The position numbers and the translations under genes were made by a program. Below, piece after piece: positions 16,608 to 25,710 of a stretch of 64,000 bases of DNA; positions within the stretch are counted from its first letter, which is position 1, and each line of letters opens with the position of its first letter. The notes under the pieces are model-generated. The model did not search any database and was not told the origin of the DNA. It saw nothing but the letters and a program-made list of their open reading frames with translations. Origin of the DNA: Litorimonas cladophorae (GTDB taxonomy: Bacteria > Pseudomonadota > Alphaproteobacteria > Caulobacterales > Maricaulaceae); the NCBI RefSeq assembly GCF_014652455.1, contig NZ_BMYV01000002.1, positions 124,001 through 188,000 of the forward strand, given 5' to 3'.

Positions 16608-19358
16608 ATGCTTTATTTGCGTCAAAATAATATCACGGGTCGTCTCGCGATCAGATTCGCCATGTTTCTGGCGGTGGTATCCCTGCATCTAAATGCATCG
16701 GCACAAATGACCGAAAATTCACCATCTATAGACCCCCGACTTATTGAGATTGTCGAGATCGTCAAACAGAGAGCCGGCAAAAAAACTAATGTCGTAGCGC
16801 TTAGTTCTCCAGTCGAAGCTAATGAAGGTGTGAAAAAAGTCATCACTGCTATAAATGATGTGCGAGCTTCTGAGTATTCAAAAAGCCCTGACAATATTCG
16901 GGCTGCTATTTCGGCCTACGAGCAGCTCCCTATGACTGGCGAGGGGCCTTCCATGTCCCGAGTGATTGACCTTTACGCCCGGCAAGCGGAAATGCTTGCC
17001 GACGATGCCAGTAGTGAGCAGCAAGTCACTTCAATTAAAGAATTTATCGAAGGTGGCAGTTGGTTTGAAAGATACTTCGCCCTCTCTCTTTCTGCGCAAC
17101 TCTTAAGCGAAAACAAACAGCGCCAATTATCATTGCAATATGCTCAAGCCGCTATGGCTGAAATTCCTGAAAATGGCGATCAAGACCCGTATGTTCGATA
17201 TGCAAAAGGGAAAATCACGTCGGTGATTGCCCAACTGCATAATCTGCAAGGTAACACCGATCTCGCGATCCTAAACTCCTTAGAATATCTACGCCTGACC
17301 GAAGAAGATCCAGATGTGATAGCTGGCATCGACCTGATTAATAACCTAATTTTCTCCCACAGCATGAGTCGAGACCATGATGCTTTAATCTATTTAAGTG
17401 AGCAGCTTCTCAAAATTGAGAAGTCTGGAAATTCAAGCGTCTCGGGCTTATCCGAATTTCGAATTTCACAAGTTATGAATTCTACGGGAAACTTTGGGGC
17501 CGGCTTAAGTTATGCCAATGCCTCGCTTGAAAAATCCACACATCCTATGGTGACCCGACAAGCTAAAACTAACAAAGCGATTGCTTTGATGGGCCTGGGT
17601 CGCAAAGCAGAAGCGTTGAGAGTGATTGAAGACGCTCAAATTGATCTTTCCCCACAGCACTTGCTGACCGAAGAAACAAGCCGAGATCGCCTTTATCTTG
17701 GTTTTCTACTGGCTCAAACAGAAGATCGGGGCCTTGCAACAAAAATGTTCAACCGTCAGATTGATGTCACGTCTCAAAAATTCTTGGCAATTAACTCACG
17801 TGCCACAACAGCCATGTTGGCGGATCTTGAGAATTCCCGTGAGCGTCAGGTTGAGCGCGAAGCCGCCGCGGCACGCGAAGCCCACCTTCATGAGGTAACG
17901 ATTGAAAAACAGCGTAAATTAAACCGGGCATTAATCGGGCTTACCGCTCTTTTCGCTATGGCCACCGTTGCCGCCATTTTCTTTGCTAGATTTCGTTCAA
18001 AAATGGCAGAGAAATTAGAGGTGAAGACACAGGAAGCGGCCTCCGCCGAAAAATTAAAAACCGAATTTCTGGGAATGATTTCGCACGAGTTGCGGACACC
18101 CCTCAACGCCATCATTGGTATATCGGATTTCTTAACCCAGTATCATGGCGATGCGGATACCCGTAAAAAGACGTCCATTATTTTGAAAGGCGGCAATGAT
18201 CTTCTTTCCGTTGTTGAGTCCCTGACAGATATGGCGCGAATTGATGCCGATCAGATGTCATTGGATGCAAATGATGTTGACCTCGCTGCTGCCTTAAGCC
18301 GAATTCCCGAACCTTGGCTTGAAAAGGCGGAAGCCAAAGGCCTGACCTTCACACACTTCATAGACCCTGCGATTACCTCCCACCACATTGACCACAAACG
18401 GTTGATCCAATGTATCGATGTGATTTTGTCAAATGCTGTGCAATTTACCCAAGAGGGGCGAGTGCATCTTCACATCACTGCGGAGTCCAACGCGGTTGGA
18501 GAGGTTGTCGGATTGAACGCCGTCGTTGCCGACACGGGCCGCGGTATGACCGACCTTGTCCAGTCGCGTTTGTTCACGCCCTTTATGCAGGCCGATACCA
18601 GCCGTAAGCGAAATCATATGGGTACAGGCCTGAATTTAGCCATCGCTTATGCACTCGCGGTTATGATGGGCGGCGGAATAACCGTTGTCAGTCGAGAGGG
18701 CCGCGGTTCGGAGTTTAAGCTTTCGGTGAAGCTTGGCCCTGTCAGCCAAGAAACAGAATTGCAGACGCCCGAGACAAAAATTGTTCCGAAAGCAGAACCC
18801 ATCCTACCGCCCCCAGCTACGATTAAATTGGGACCTCCAATTCTGGATACCCATGTCGCCCCAAAGGCACCGCTTATTGACCTAATGAAGCCAGCCGTCG
18901 GGACCCTTGGGCTGCATCAAGCTGAGAGGGACGTTTCTTCCGCGCCACTAGAGAGCGGTTTTAAAATCCTAATCGTGGATGATATGGAACCCAACCGCGA
19001 CATATTACGATTGATGTTAGAGACTAAAGGCCATCATTGCGATGAAGCCTCAAGCGGCAGTGCTGCGCTTCGGCGACTCGAAGAAAATCGATATGATCTC
19101 ATGATCTTGGATGTACATATGTCTCCCATGGACGGGATCGAAACCTTGAAACGTATCCGTAGCGGTCGGTCAGACTATTCCAACATCCCCGTTGTGGCAC
19201 TAACAGCTGATAGCGCCCCTAGCATAAATGCCGACTGCATGGCTGCAGGCGCGGATTTGTTTCTGATGAAACCCGTCCGCCAAGGGGAACTCCTGCAAGC
19301 CCTGGCCTATCTCCACAAGACGACAGGTGTCCGCTTCTTAGCTCAGACCTTCAACTAA
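16608..19358 (+). CDS. Hybrid sensor histidine kinase with periplasmic TPR-like sensor and receiver domain
   Basis: A 916-residue membrane protein. Order: signal peptide (to about 33, ending LHLNASAQ), a helical TPR-like region (about 50-410), a short coiled coil with RERQVEREAAAAREAHLHE, one transmembrane helix (about 438-460), HisKA with phospho-acceptor H493 (MISHELRTPLNAIIG), HATPase with N609 (VILSNAVQF), DTGRGM and MGTGLNLAIA, a Pro-rich linker, and a receiver domain with phospho-acceptor D835 (LMILDVHM) and later MKPV Lys. All catalytic residues are intact. No DNA-binding output or separate regulator is encoded beside it, so the phosphate must be passed elsewhere. TPR folds often bind short peptides; the adjacent heptapeptide is a candidate ligand (inference). 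Confidence 0.9.
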   Translation: MLYLRQNNITGRLAIRFAMFLAVVSLHLNASAQMTENSPSIDPRLIEIVEIVKQRAGKKTNVVALSSPVEANEGVKKVITAINDVRASEYSKSPDNIRAAISAYEQLPMTGEGPSMSRVIDLYARQAEMLADDASSEQQVTSIKEFIEGGSWFERYFALSLSAQLLSENKQRQLSLQYAQAAMAEIPENGDQDPYVRYAKGKITSVIAQLHNLQGNTDLAILNSLEYLRLTEEDPDVIAGIDLINNLIFSHSMSRDHDALIYLSEQLLKIEKSGNSSVSGLSEFRISQVMNSTGNFGAGLSYANASLEKSTHPMVTRQAKTNKAIALMGLGRKAEALRVIEDAQIDLSPQHLLTEETSRDRLYLGFLLAQTEDRGLATKMFNRQIDVTSQKFLAINSRATTAMLADLENSRERQVEREAAAAREAHLHEVTIEKQRKLNRALIGLTALFAMATVAAIFFARFRSKMAEKLEVKTQEAASAEKLKTEFLGMISHELRTPLNAIIGISDFLTQYHGDADTRKKTSIILKGGNDLLSVVESLTDMARIDADQMSLDANDVDLAAALSRIPEPWLEKAEAKGLTFTHFIDPAITSHHIDHKRLIQCIDVILSNAVQFTQEGRVHLHITAESNAVGEVVGLNAVVADTGRGMTDLVQSRLFTPFMQADTSRKRNHMGTGLNLAIAYALAVMMGGGITVVSREGRGSEFKLSVKLGPVSQETELQTPETKIVPKAEPILPPPATIKLGPPILDTHVAPKAPLIDLMKPAVGTLGLHQAERDVSSAPLESGFKILIVDDMEPNRDILRLMLETKGHHCDEASSGSAALRRLEENRYDLMILDVHMSPMDGIETLKRIRSGRSDYSNIPVVALTADSAPSINADCMAAGADLFLMKPVRQGELLQALAYLHKTTGVRFLAQTFN

Positions 19359-19396
19359 GACTGAGACGTCGACGGGTCAGTCGAGCATCGACGATG

Positions 19397-21166
19397 CTAC
19401 CAACTTCCGCCGCCACCGCCGCCACCGCCGCCGCCCGAAAATCCCCCGCCGCCAGAAAAACTGCGGCCTGATGAACTCCCACCGCCGCTACTGGTTTGCA
19501 CAGGACGGGCCGATGCCACGCCGCTTGAAAGGGCTTTGACCATATCTTTTTGCATGGACCCAACGCCCCCATTGCCAAAGCCGCCGCCACGATAGCTATT
19601 ATAATAGCTCGGTTGGTAATCCTTCGCGGCAATCGGCAGCGTTTTCTCAAAATGCTTGGTCCAAGGCTTCTCAACGTCCAGTGCAACGGCATAGGGCAAG
19701 AAAGCTTCATAGCGTTCGACTGTCATAGGCGGCACATCATCTGTCCCGACCTTAGCGGCATTCAAACGCAATTTTTCTGCCGTTTCCAAATAGAGTTTAA
19801 AACCCTCTATCTCAGACGTGATCTGCGCCCCCTTTTTGGTCGGCGCTGGCATTAGGAACATAAACACAAAGTTCAAAAGGATAACGCCTGCAACGAGTAA
19901 CCAGAACACTTCCGTGGAAGGTGTGTGGAATGAATTAAAAACCGCGAACAGACCGAGGCCAGTCAGGGCTATCCCACCAAAGATATATTTAAAATTCACC
20001 TTATGATAATCCGTGGAATAAGCTGAGTTCAGATGACTCCTAAAGGCGAGCGTCGCCGTGTGAAAACGGCTATTAGGCGTCCTCTTCTTCAATATAACTT
20101 CGCTAACACGGCTGCCGAATATTTTTCCGAACAAAATATCTTCTTCTGTGTTTAGGGTGCCCTTGTGGTCTCCCAGAGGTAAGGGCGTCAGCACCGTTTC
20201 CTTCTTGGTAACGTCAATCCTAATTCGGCCTTTGATAGCAAGGCTAAGAAGCGTTGCGATTAGCGGCGTGTCTCCGTGAACCCCCCGCTTTAAGATGCGA
20301 TGAGCTGCCGCCGCCGAATAATCCTTTGGCGCTTCATAGCGGGCAAACACAGGAGGTTTGACAGGATCACGTCCGACTTTTTTCCAACCCAGCAAATAAA
20401 ATAATAAGACCGCAGGTGTAACGAGGCCCATGCCGAGCAGGGCTCCGTTCGCACGCCACCACCGCGCGCGCATCTCCGCAGCAGACAGCGGATCAAAAAC
20501 GCCTTTCTCTACTCCCACAGCGACTGTTGCGCCTTCACCAGAAGATAAAGTGCGGTTTGAGGCAAAACTTACAACATTGCCTTCAGTGGTCAGTTTCAGG
20601 TCCGTGTCTTTGCTTCCAAATCGACCCGAGTAAGATGCGGTTTCTTTCGCCGTGCTCCCCTCAGGCAGAATAATCCGCCCCGTTAAATCCTTGACTGGAA
20701 AATCCCAATATTCACCCCAAACATTCCAGCGAATTTCGTCAAGGTCGTCATAATAAAATAACCAATCTTTGGAGGTGTATTCGATGACATAGCGCTGAAG
20801 CCCGTCTTCGAGAAAGACATCCGCGTCGCCAAACCGCCACACGGTTGTCCCTGGGTTGCTCATATAGGTGACGCTCTCGGACCGTCCATTTCTGGTCGCA
20901 AGCGTCAGTCTGAAAGTTTTCTTATGTGTGATAGCCCCTTCTCGGACCTTGTTATTGAGTTCGCGAAAAATACCGCGTTTTTGAAGGCCGCGCGGTTTAT
21001 AATAATCTAATTCTTCGCGGACGGTGACACTTCCATCTTTCGCGACCCGCACTGTTATATCGGCGCGCTCAAAATGTTCGCTTACGCTGTCCTGGGCTTG
21101 CGCAAATCCAACGCAAAACCAAAGAAGCGTAGCAAAGAGGAGTGCCCGTAAAGCCAAGGTTTTCAT
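19397..21166 (-). CDS. DUF2207 membrane protein with Gly-rich tail
   Basis: A 589-residue protein with a signal peptide (MKTLALRALLFATLLWFCVG then FAQAQ), a predicted extracytoplasmic beta-rich DUF2207 domain (residues about 30-230, including VREELDYYKPRGLQKRGIFRELNN), a transmembrane helix near 245-265, a cytoplasmic region, two further helices near 395-440, and a C-terminal tail rich in Gly and Ser that ends GGGGGGGGGSW. That tail is common in DUF2207 and TPM-type proteins. The function is unknown. It overlaps lemA by four bases (ATGA), and DUF2207-LemA pairing is widespread, which suggests a membrane complex. Confidence 0.88.
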   Translation of the reverse strand: MKTLALRALLFATLLWFCVGFAQAQDSVSEHFERADITVRVAKDGSVTVREELDYYKPRGLQKRGIFRELNNKVREGAITHKKTFRLTLATRNGRSESVTYMSNPGTTVWRFGDADVFLEDGLQRYVIEYTSKDWLFYYDDLDEIRWNVWGEYWDFPVKDLTGRIILPEGSTAKETASYSGRFGSKDTDLKLTTEGNVVSFASNRTLSSGEGATVAVGVEKGVFDPLSAAEMRARWWRANGALLGMGLVTPAVLLFYLLGWKKVGRDPVKPPVFARYEAPKDYSAAAAHRILKRGVHGDTPLIATLLSLAIKGRIRIDVTKKETVLTPLPLGDHKGTLNTEEDILFGKIFGSRVSEVILKKRTPNSRFHTATLAFRSHLNSAYSTDYHKVNFKYIFGGIALTGLGLFAVFNSFHTPSTEVFWLLVAGVILLNFVFMFLMPAPTKKGAQITSEIEGFKLYLETAEKLRLNAAKVGTDDVPPMTVERYEAFLPYAVALDVEKPWTKHFEKTLPIAAKDYQPSYYNSYRGGGFGNGGVGSMQKDMVKALSSGVASARPVQTSSGGGSSSGRSFSGGGGFSGGGGGGGGGGSW

Positions 21167-21723
21167 TTTTGGAAATCCACATCTGGGACTAAGGCATCCG
21201 CAGGTTCAATTTCAAAGAAGGGCTGTTTGAGAAACCCGAATGGCCCAGCAACAAAGTTCGAGGGCACGCTTTGGACAGCTATATTCATTTCCCGAACAGC
21301 GCCGTTATAGAAGCGACGCGCCATTTCAATTTTGTCTTCCGTTTCGGTGAGTTCATTCTGCAGGTCGAGAAAGTTCTGATCAGATTTCAACTCGGGATAG
21401 GCTTCCTTGAGAGCTAGCAATCGTGTTGTCGGACCTGATAAGCGTCCTTCGGCATCACCGCGTTGGGCGACGTCGTCCCCCGCCGCTAAAGCGGAGTTTC
21501 GCGCCGCGATAACTTCGGTGAACAATTTGATTTCATGCGAAGCATAGCCTTTGACGGCGTCGACGAGGCGTGGGATCAAATCGGCCCGGCGCTTCAGTTG
21601 GACCTCTATATCGGACCAACCGTTGTTTACGAGCGCACGTTTTTGAACGAGGCCATTATAGATGAAAATGACCGCTCCTGCGAGGAGGGCGAGGAGGATA
21701 AGTGTAATGATAAGACCAGACAT
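21163..21723 (-). CDS. lemA: LemA family membrane protein
   Basis: A 186-residue protein with one N-terminal membrane helix (MSGLIITLILLALLAGAVIF) and a long helical domain. Family marks include YNGLVQKRALVNNGWSDIEV, LKRRADLIPRLVDAVKGYASHE and a C-terminal FFEIEPA block. LemA proteins have no settled function but are linked to the envelope. ATG 21723 removes a non-hydrophobic 12-residue extension present if an upstream ATG is used. It is first in a pair with the DUF2207 gene. Confidence 0.9.
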   Translation of the reverse strand: MSGLIITLILLALLAGAVIFIYNGLVQKRALVNNGWSDIEVQLKRRADLIPRLVDAVKGYASHEIKLFTEVIAARNSALAAGDDVAQRGDAEGRLSGPTTRLLALKEAYPELKSDQNFLDLQNELTETEDKIEMARRFYNGAVREMNIAVQSVPSNFVAGPFGFLKQPFFEIEPADALVPDVDFQK

Positions 21724-21746
21724 AGGTCCGACATAGAACCAGAGCC

Positions 21747-22049
21747 CTAGCGGGTGCAACCCTTTCGGCGATAGGCTTCACGCAACGCCACGCGCTCTTT
21801 GCGCAAATTCTCTTCATCGCGCGTCCGGGTCCGCCCTGTCCAAGGGGAGTCGGACGTCGCGCGTGTTTCCTCCATTCCCCGATCGTTGACTAATTCTATG
21901 CCGCGAACTGAAGCGGCCTCATCTTGAGCTTGGACGAGTGCGCGCAAAGATTTGCAATCTTCTGCGGCATAGTTTTGCGGGTCAGAAGACGACGCGCAAC
22001 CCGCTAGCGTAAAAATAAGAATGGGAGCGAGCCAGAAAGATTTTGTCAT
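21747..22049 (-). CDS. Small lipoprotein of unknown function
   Basis: A 100-residue protein with a classic lipobox: MTKSFWLAPILIFTLAGC, with lipidated Cys18. The mature part is charged and helical (RDEENLRKERVALREAYRRKG). It lies just upstream of lemA on the same strand, 23 bases away, so it probably shares the transcript. No family recognised. Confidence 0.72.
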   Translation of the reverse strand: MTKSFWLAPILIFTLAGCASSSDPQNYAAEDCKSLRALVQAQDEAASVRGIELVNDRGMEETRATSDSPWTGRTRTRDEENLRKERVALREAYRRKGCTR

Positions 22050-22121
22050 AAGGGTTTTAGAACGTCTTTTACTCCGCTAGGTCAAATGAGAATATGGATA
22101 GAAATAGGTCGGGACCTTTTC

Positions 22122-22910
22122 ATGGCACATAGAATGTTGATCACAGGCGCCTCCGCAGGCATCGGCGCGGCCTTGGCGCGTGAATATGCCAGCCGCGGAT
22201 GGAACCTTGTCCTAGTCGCGCGGCGCGAGGAGCGGTTGCACGCGTTGGCAGAAGAATTGAAGGCCCGTTACGATGTTGAGAGTCATGTGTTCGGCGCTGA
22301 CCTGTTTTCGGAAACCGCTGTTCCCGATTTGATGGCGGTTCTGGGCGATTTGCAGGTCGATGGTCTCATTAATAATGCCGGCTATGGTCACCCGGGAACT
22401 TTTCTGGCCTCGGAGTGGGAAGCCCACCGCAAGTTCAATCACCTGATGACCGTTGTGCCTGTCGAGCTCACGCGCGCGCTGCTTCCTGCAATGGCGGAGC
22501 GTGGATTTGGACGGGTCATGCAAGTTGCATCTCTGGCAGGACACATGCCGGGGTCAAAAGGACATACGCTTTATAGTGCCGTTAAGTCCTATCTCATTAA
22601 ATTTTCCGAAAGCCTGAATGCAGAAATGTCGGGAAGCGGTGTTCATGTCTCCGCGCTGTGTCCCGGATTTGTACTGACAGAATTTCACGATGTGAATGGC
22701 ACGCGCGAGGGTATTGATAGCTTGCCTGATTTTATGATCATGAAAGCGGATGTTTGCGCCAAATTGGCAGCAGACGCGTTAGAGGCCGACAAAGCGGTCT
22801 TTATTTCGGGGCGTGTGAATCGCTTCCTCGCACGCTTGAACCGCTGGGCACCTTGGCTGGGTCGCAAAGTCATGAACTCCAGTTCGTCTCGGTATAGAAA
22901 GGCTGACTAG
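22122..22910 (+). CDS. Short-chain dehydrogenase/reductase
   Basis: A 262-residue NAD(P)-dependent oxidoreductase of the classical SDR family. The cofactor loop is LITGASAGIGAALAREYASRG, the NNAG motif is LINNAGYG, and the catalytic triad is S (VASLAGHMPGSKGH) with YSAVKSY supplying Tyr and Lys. The end of the protein is basic and may contact the membrane (FLARLNRWAPWLGRK). The substrate is unknown; related proteins act on lipids or sterol-like ketones. ATG 22122 gives a standard N-terminus. It is two bases upstream of pyrF, so they are likely cotranscribed. Confidence 0.88.
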   Translation: MAHRMLITGASAGIGAALAREYASRGWNLVLVARREERLHALAEELKARYDVESHVFGADLFSETAVPDLMAVLGDLQVDGLINNAGYGHPGTFLASEWEAHRKFNHLMTVVPVELTRALLPAMAERGFGRVMQVASLAGHMPGSKGHTLYSAVKSYLIKFSESLNAEMSGSGVHVSALCPGFVLTEFHDVNGTREGIDSLPDFMIMKADVCAKLAADALEADKAVFISGRVNRFLARLNRWAPWLGRKVMNSSSSRYRKAD

Positions 22911-22912
22911 CC

Positions 22913-23632
22913 ATGGTAATTAAAGAAACCACAGCGACGGCCGATGACAGGCTCTATGTTGCACTGGATTTGCCGAGCATTCCCGAAGCGGAAGCCATGG
23001 TGGAAACCTTGGGGGATGCCGTTCAGAGTTATAAAATCGGATTGCAACTCCTCCCGATTGGCGGTGTTGAGTTTGGCCAACGGCTAAAGGCTTTGGGTAA
23101 GAATGTTTTCTATGATTTCAAATTTCACGACATCGGCGCCACTGTTGAAAAAGCCACTCGCTCTATTGCGGGATTAAATGCTGACTTGCTTACGGTACAT
23201 GCCCGTCCCGACGTGATGGCTTCGGCCGTCGCAGGGCGCGGTGATGCGTCGTTGAAAATTCTGGGCGTGACAGTTCTGACGTCTCTGGATCGCCAAGCGT
23301 TGCGGGATATTGGCTATAATGACAATGCGGAAGATTTGGTGATGCGCCGCGTGCAGCAAGCTATGGACGCTGGCATTGATGGCGTTGTATCCTCACCCTT
23401 GGAAGCGGCGGCCATTCGGGCGGCAGTGCCTCAAGACTTTTTGGTTGTGACGCCCGGCGTGCGTCCTGCGGGAGCGGATGCAGGCGATCAAAAGCGGATT
23501 GCGACGCCTGCGACCGCGCTGGCATCTGGGGCATCACATCTTGTGATTGGCCGTCCGATTACTCAAGCACTCGAACCACGGGCGGCGGCTTTGGGTATCG
23601 CAACTGAAATGCGCGGCATTTCATTTAAATAG
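22913..23632 (+). CDS. pyrF: Orotidine 5'-phosphate decarboxylase
   Basis: A 239-residue enzyme that makes UMP from OMP, the last step of de novo pyrimidine synthesis. The active-site block FYDFKFHDIGATVEKA carries the D-x-K-x-x-D catalytic network. Other family elements are LYVALDLPS near the start, LLTVHA, GVTVLTSLD and a final VTPGVRP then HLVIGRPIT phosphate-binding loop. Length is typical for the bacterial group I enzyme. A strong terminator follows. Confidence 0.96.
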   Translation: MVIKETTATADDRLYVALDLPSIPEAEAMVETLGDAVQSYKIGLQLLPIGGVEFGQRLKALGKNVFYDFKFHDIGATVEKATRSIAGLNADLLTVHARPDVMASAVAGRGDASLKILGVTVLTSLDRQALRDIGYNDNAEDLVMRRVQQAMDAGIDGVVSSPLEAAAIRAAVPQDFLVVTPGVRPAGADAGDQKRIATPATALASGASHLVIGRPITQALEPRAAALGIATEMRGISFK

Positions 23633-23649
23633 GATGCCTGAGCCTAGAA

Positions 23650-23684
23650 CAAAAAAACCCGCTCTGACTTAGAGCGGGTTTTCT
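23650..23684. terminator. Bidirectional terminator between pyrF and a convergent secreted-protein gene
   Basis: Arms AACCCGCTCT (23656-23665) and AGAGCGGGTT (23671-23680), loop GACTT, with a run of A before and T after, so it can act for both strands. Confidence 0.88.
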
Positions 23685-23705
23685 TATCTGGGAGGATAAA
23701 TAGGT

Positions 23706-24323
23706 TTAGCGGCAGCCAGCTCGGTAGCCGCCTGTGTGCCAATCACCATAGCGCGAATAATGTTTTACGGTCAGGCAAGGCGATGTGTAGGGAACGGCGA
23801 CCGGTACAGGATAACGCACGTAAATAACTGGACGGACAACGCGGTAGTAAGTTGTCTGCGGAACAGGTTTCACAACGTTGTAACAGCCAACCACACGGCC
23901 TTCGCCTGCGCCGTGAACGTTTACAGGGCAATTTGTGGCCTGCAGGCTTTCATTTGCGCCCAGGCCCTGAACAGACTGGGTCGAACCATAAAAGCTCTGC
24001 GTGTCGTAGGAAGAATAAGTTTGGCTAATCGAACCTGATCCGTAATGGGCATCGGCCTCTGTAGAGCTCATCGTTGAGCTGTAAGCCGTCGATGGGCTGT
24101 AACGTGATGACGTGCCATTCATAGAATAAGATGCGCCCGTTGTTGCGGAACTTGCGGACCAACTTGAGAGCGGCGGCAGTGTCGATTGGCTGCTGACGTG
24201 CCCTGCGTGGGCATCACCATACTGACCGCAATAAAGAGAGTTTCCGCAATTGGCCGAGGCCAAGCTTGCGAAGGACAGTGCAGCAAGCGTGGCCGCTGTG
24301 CCTTTAAAAATTCGGGATACCAT
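23706..24323 (-). CDS. Secreted Ser/Thr/Tyr-rich protein of unknown function
   Basis: A 205-residue exported protein from ATG 24323 (signal MVSRIFKGTAATLAALSFAS then LASA). The mature part begins NCGNSLYCGQYGDAHAGH, continues as a long low-complexity stretch of Ser, Thr, Tyr and Gly, and ends with VVKPVPQTTYYRVVRPVIYV and PVPVAVPYTSPC. The Cys spacing and the PVPVAVP motif also occur in the next gene upstream (24534-25619). It may be a surface or matrix component. Function is unknown. Confidence 0.68.
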   Translation of the reverse strand: MVSRIFKGTAATLAALSFASLASANCGNSLYCGQYGDAHAGHVSSQSTLPPLSSWSASSATTGASYSMNGTSSRYSPSTAYSSTMSSTEADAHYGSGSISQTYSSYDTQSFYGSTQSVQGLGANESLQATNCPVNVHGAGEGRVVGCYNVVKPVPQTTYYRVVRPVIYVRYPVPVAVPYTSPCLTVKHYSRYGDWHTGGYRAGCR

Positions 24324-24442
24324 AACGCACCTGTGTTGTTTCATTCGCACCAAAGTGGCGCTTCAACACCTAACCTAGCAATCTCTATGCCAAGTCGACG
24401 ATAGGATTCGCGTAACAGGAGAAAAGTATCGGGTCCGATACG

Positions 24443-24482
24443 AAAAAGCCCCACCATCTCTGCAAACAGAGAAGCAGGGCTT
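24443..24482 (-). terminator. Terminator of the upstream secreted-protein gene
   Basis: On the minus strand an AAGCCC/GGGCTT outer stem encloses an inner TCTCTG/CAGAGA stem, followed by TTTTT. It lies 50 bases after the stop of the gene at 24534-25619 and separates it from the gene at 23706-24323. Confidence 0.75.
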
Positions 24483-24533
24483 CCTCCCACATCTGCCCGC
24501 ATTTAACGGGGATGCGCTTGAAATTTTTCGGGG

Positions 24534-25619
24534 CTAATGAGTCCAGCGACCCGGCGCAGGTTGACCATATCGTTCTGAGCTTTGTGCATGGCCTCGTGGC
24601 GCAGGCGCATGATGTGGTGCGCTTTTAACGGGTCCACAGCCAGGAACGGCGACAGGCACAGGAACCGGCACACCAACAACGGGACGAACAACGCGGGTTG
24701 GCAACTGACGTTTACAAATCACAGACGTCGCGACCGTGTTCCCAAAAGTTGTCGGACCAGAGACTTTTTCCCAGTAGGTCCCATCACCTGCGACGGACGA
24801 CCCATAAGCACCTGCCATCGGGCCAGATTGTTGCAGGACAGGGGCGCTCGGTTGCCCAAATCGCGGGGCTTGCTGCATCATAGGCGCTTGCATCGTCGGA
24901 GCGCGCATCATCAGATTTTGCATTCCCATAGGGCGTTGCATCATGTGTTGCGGCATCATGCGCGGCTGCATCTGAGGGGCCATCTGACGATATCCAAATT
25001 GCGGCACTGTGCCCGTACCTGGAACGACGACAGGTTGCGCCACGGCGCGGCCCGTATCGAGGACTTGCTGAGCACGGACAGGGTCACGATCGACAATGGA
25101 TGTCGGGACATGCGCGATGCCTGGAACGAAGGTCGGATCTCCATAAACGCGAGGTGTAAATTTGGACGGATCATATCCGCCGCCGATACGCACGACGCGG
25201 GGTTCGCTCGGCGCGACAACGACAGGGGCTGGCGGGCTGTAAAGCGCCAAAGGAACCGATTGTTCCAGCTCGACTTGGACCGGACGACCGGCATCTTGGC
25301 GGCAATATGTTGTGCTGGTTGGGTGACATCCGCCTGTAAATCCGGATGGCGCGTCAGATAAATCAGCGCTTGGCATCATACCATGCACGCGGGTGATGGA
25401 AACATTGGGAGCGCGTTGAAACTGAACAGAGCGAAGGTGACCCATCGGTTGCTGCGTACGAATGGTCATCGGACCAAATTCTGGGGCGTAGCTTGGCATG
25501 ACTTGAACAGGCATGTCGCAATTGCCGTTCGTGCAACTTCCACCCGCGAAAGCAGGCGCCGCCAGAACAGTTGCGGACAGAACGCCCAAAAGGGCTTTCG
25601 AAATAAATTTGGTCGGCAT
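24534..25619 (-). CDS. Secreted Met/Gln/Pro-rich protein of unknown function
   Basis: A 361-residue exported protein from ATG 25619 (signal MPTKFISKALLGVLSATVLA then APAFA). The mature N-terminus has SCTNGNCDMP. A segment at about residues 215-275 is very rich in Met and Gln (repeats such as MMPQHMMQRPMGMQNLMM), and the C-terminal part has VVRPVVGVPVPVPVAVPGCG, shared in pattern with the neighbour at 23706. Six or so Cys are spread across the protein. The Met-rich part could bind copper, or the protein could be an adhesin or matrix element; neither is shown. Confidence 0.68.
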   Translation of the reverse strand: MPTKFISKALLGVLSATVLAAPAFAGGSCTNGNCDMPVQVMPSYAPEFGPMTIRTQQPMGHLRSVQFQRAPNVSITRVHGMMPSADLSDAPSGFTGGCHPTSTTYCRQDAGRPVQVELEQSVPLALYSPPAPVVVAPSEPRVVRIGGGYDPSKFTPRVYGDPTFVPGIAHVPTSIVDRDPVRAQQVLDTGRAVAQPVVVPGTGTVPQFGYRQMAPQMQPRMMPQHMMQRPMGMQNLMMRAPTMQAPMMQQAPRFGQPSAPVLQQSGPMAGAYGSSVAGDGTYWEKVSGPTTFGNTVATSVICKRQLPTRVVRPVVGVPVPVPVAVPGCGPVKSAPHHAPAPRGHAQSSERYGQPAPGRWTH

Positions 25620-25710
25620 GCGCCTCACTCCCACGTGTTGAAGGTGGGGGTCAAAAACGGGCCCCGCACCGGTCAAAAAATTTTTCCGATGCCGAAATCA
25701 AAAGGCTTGC

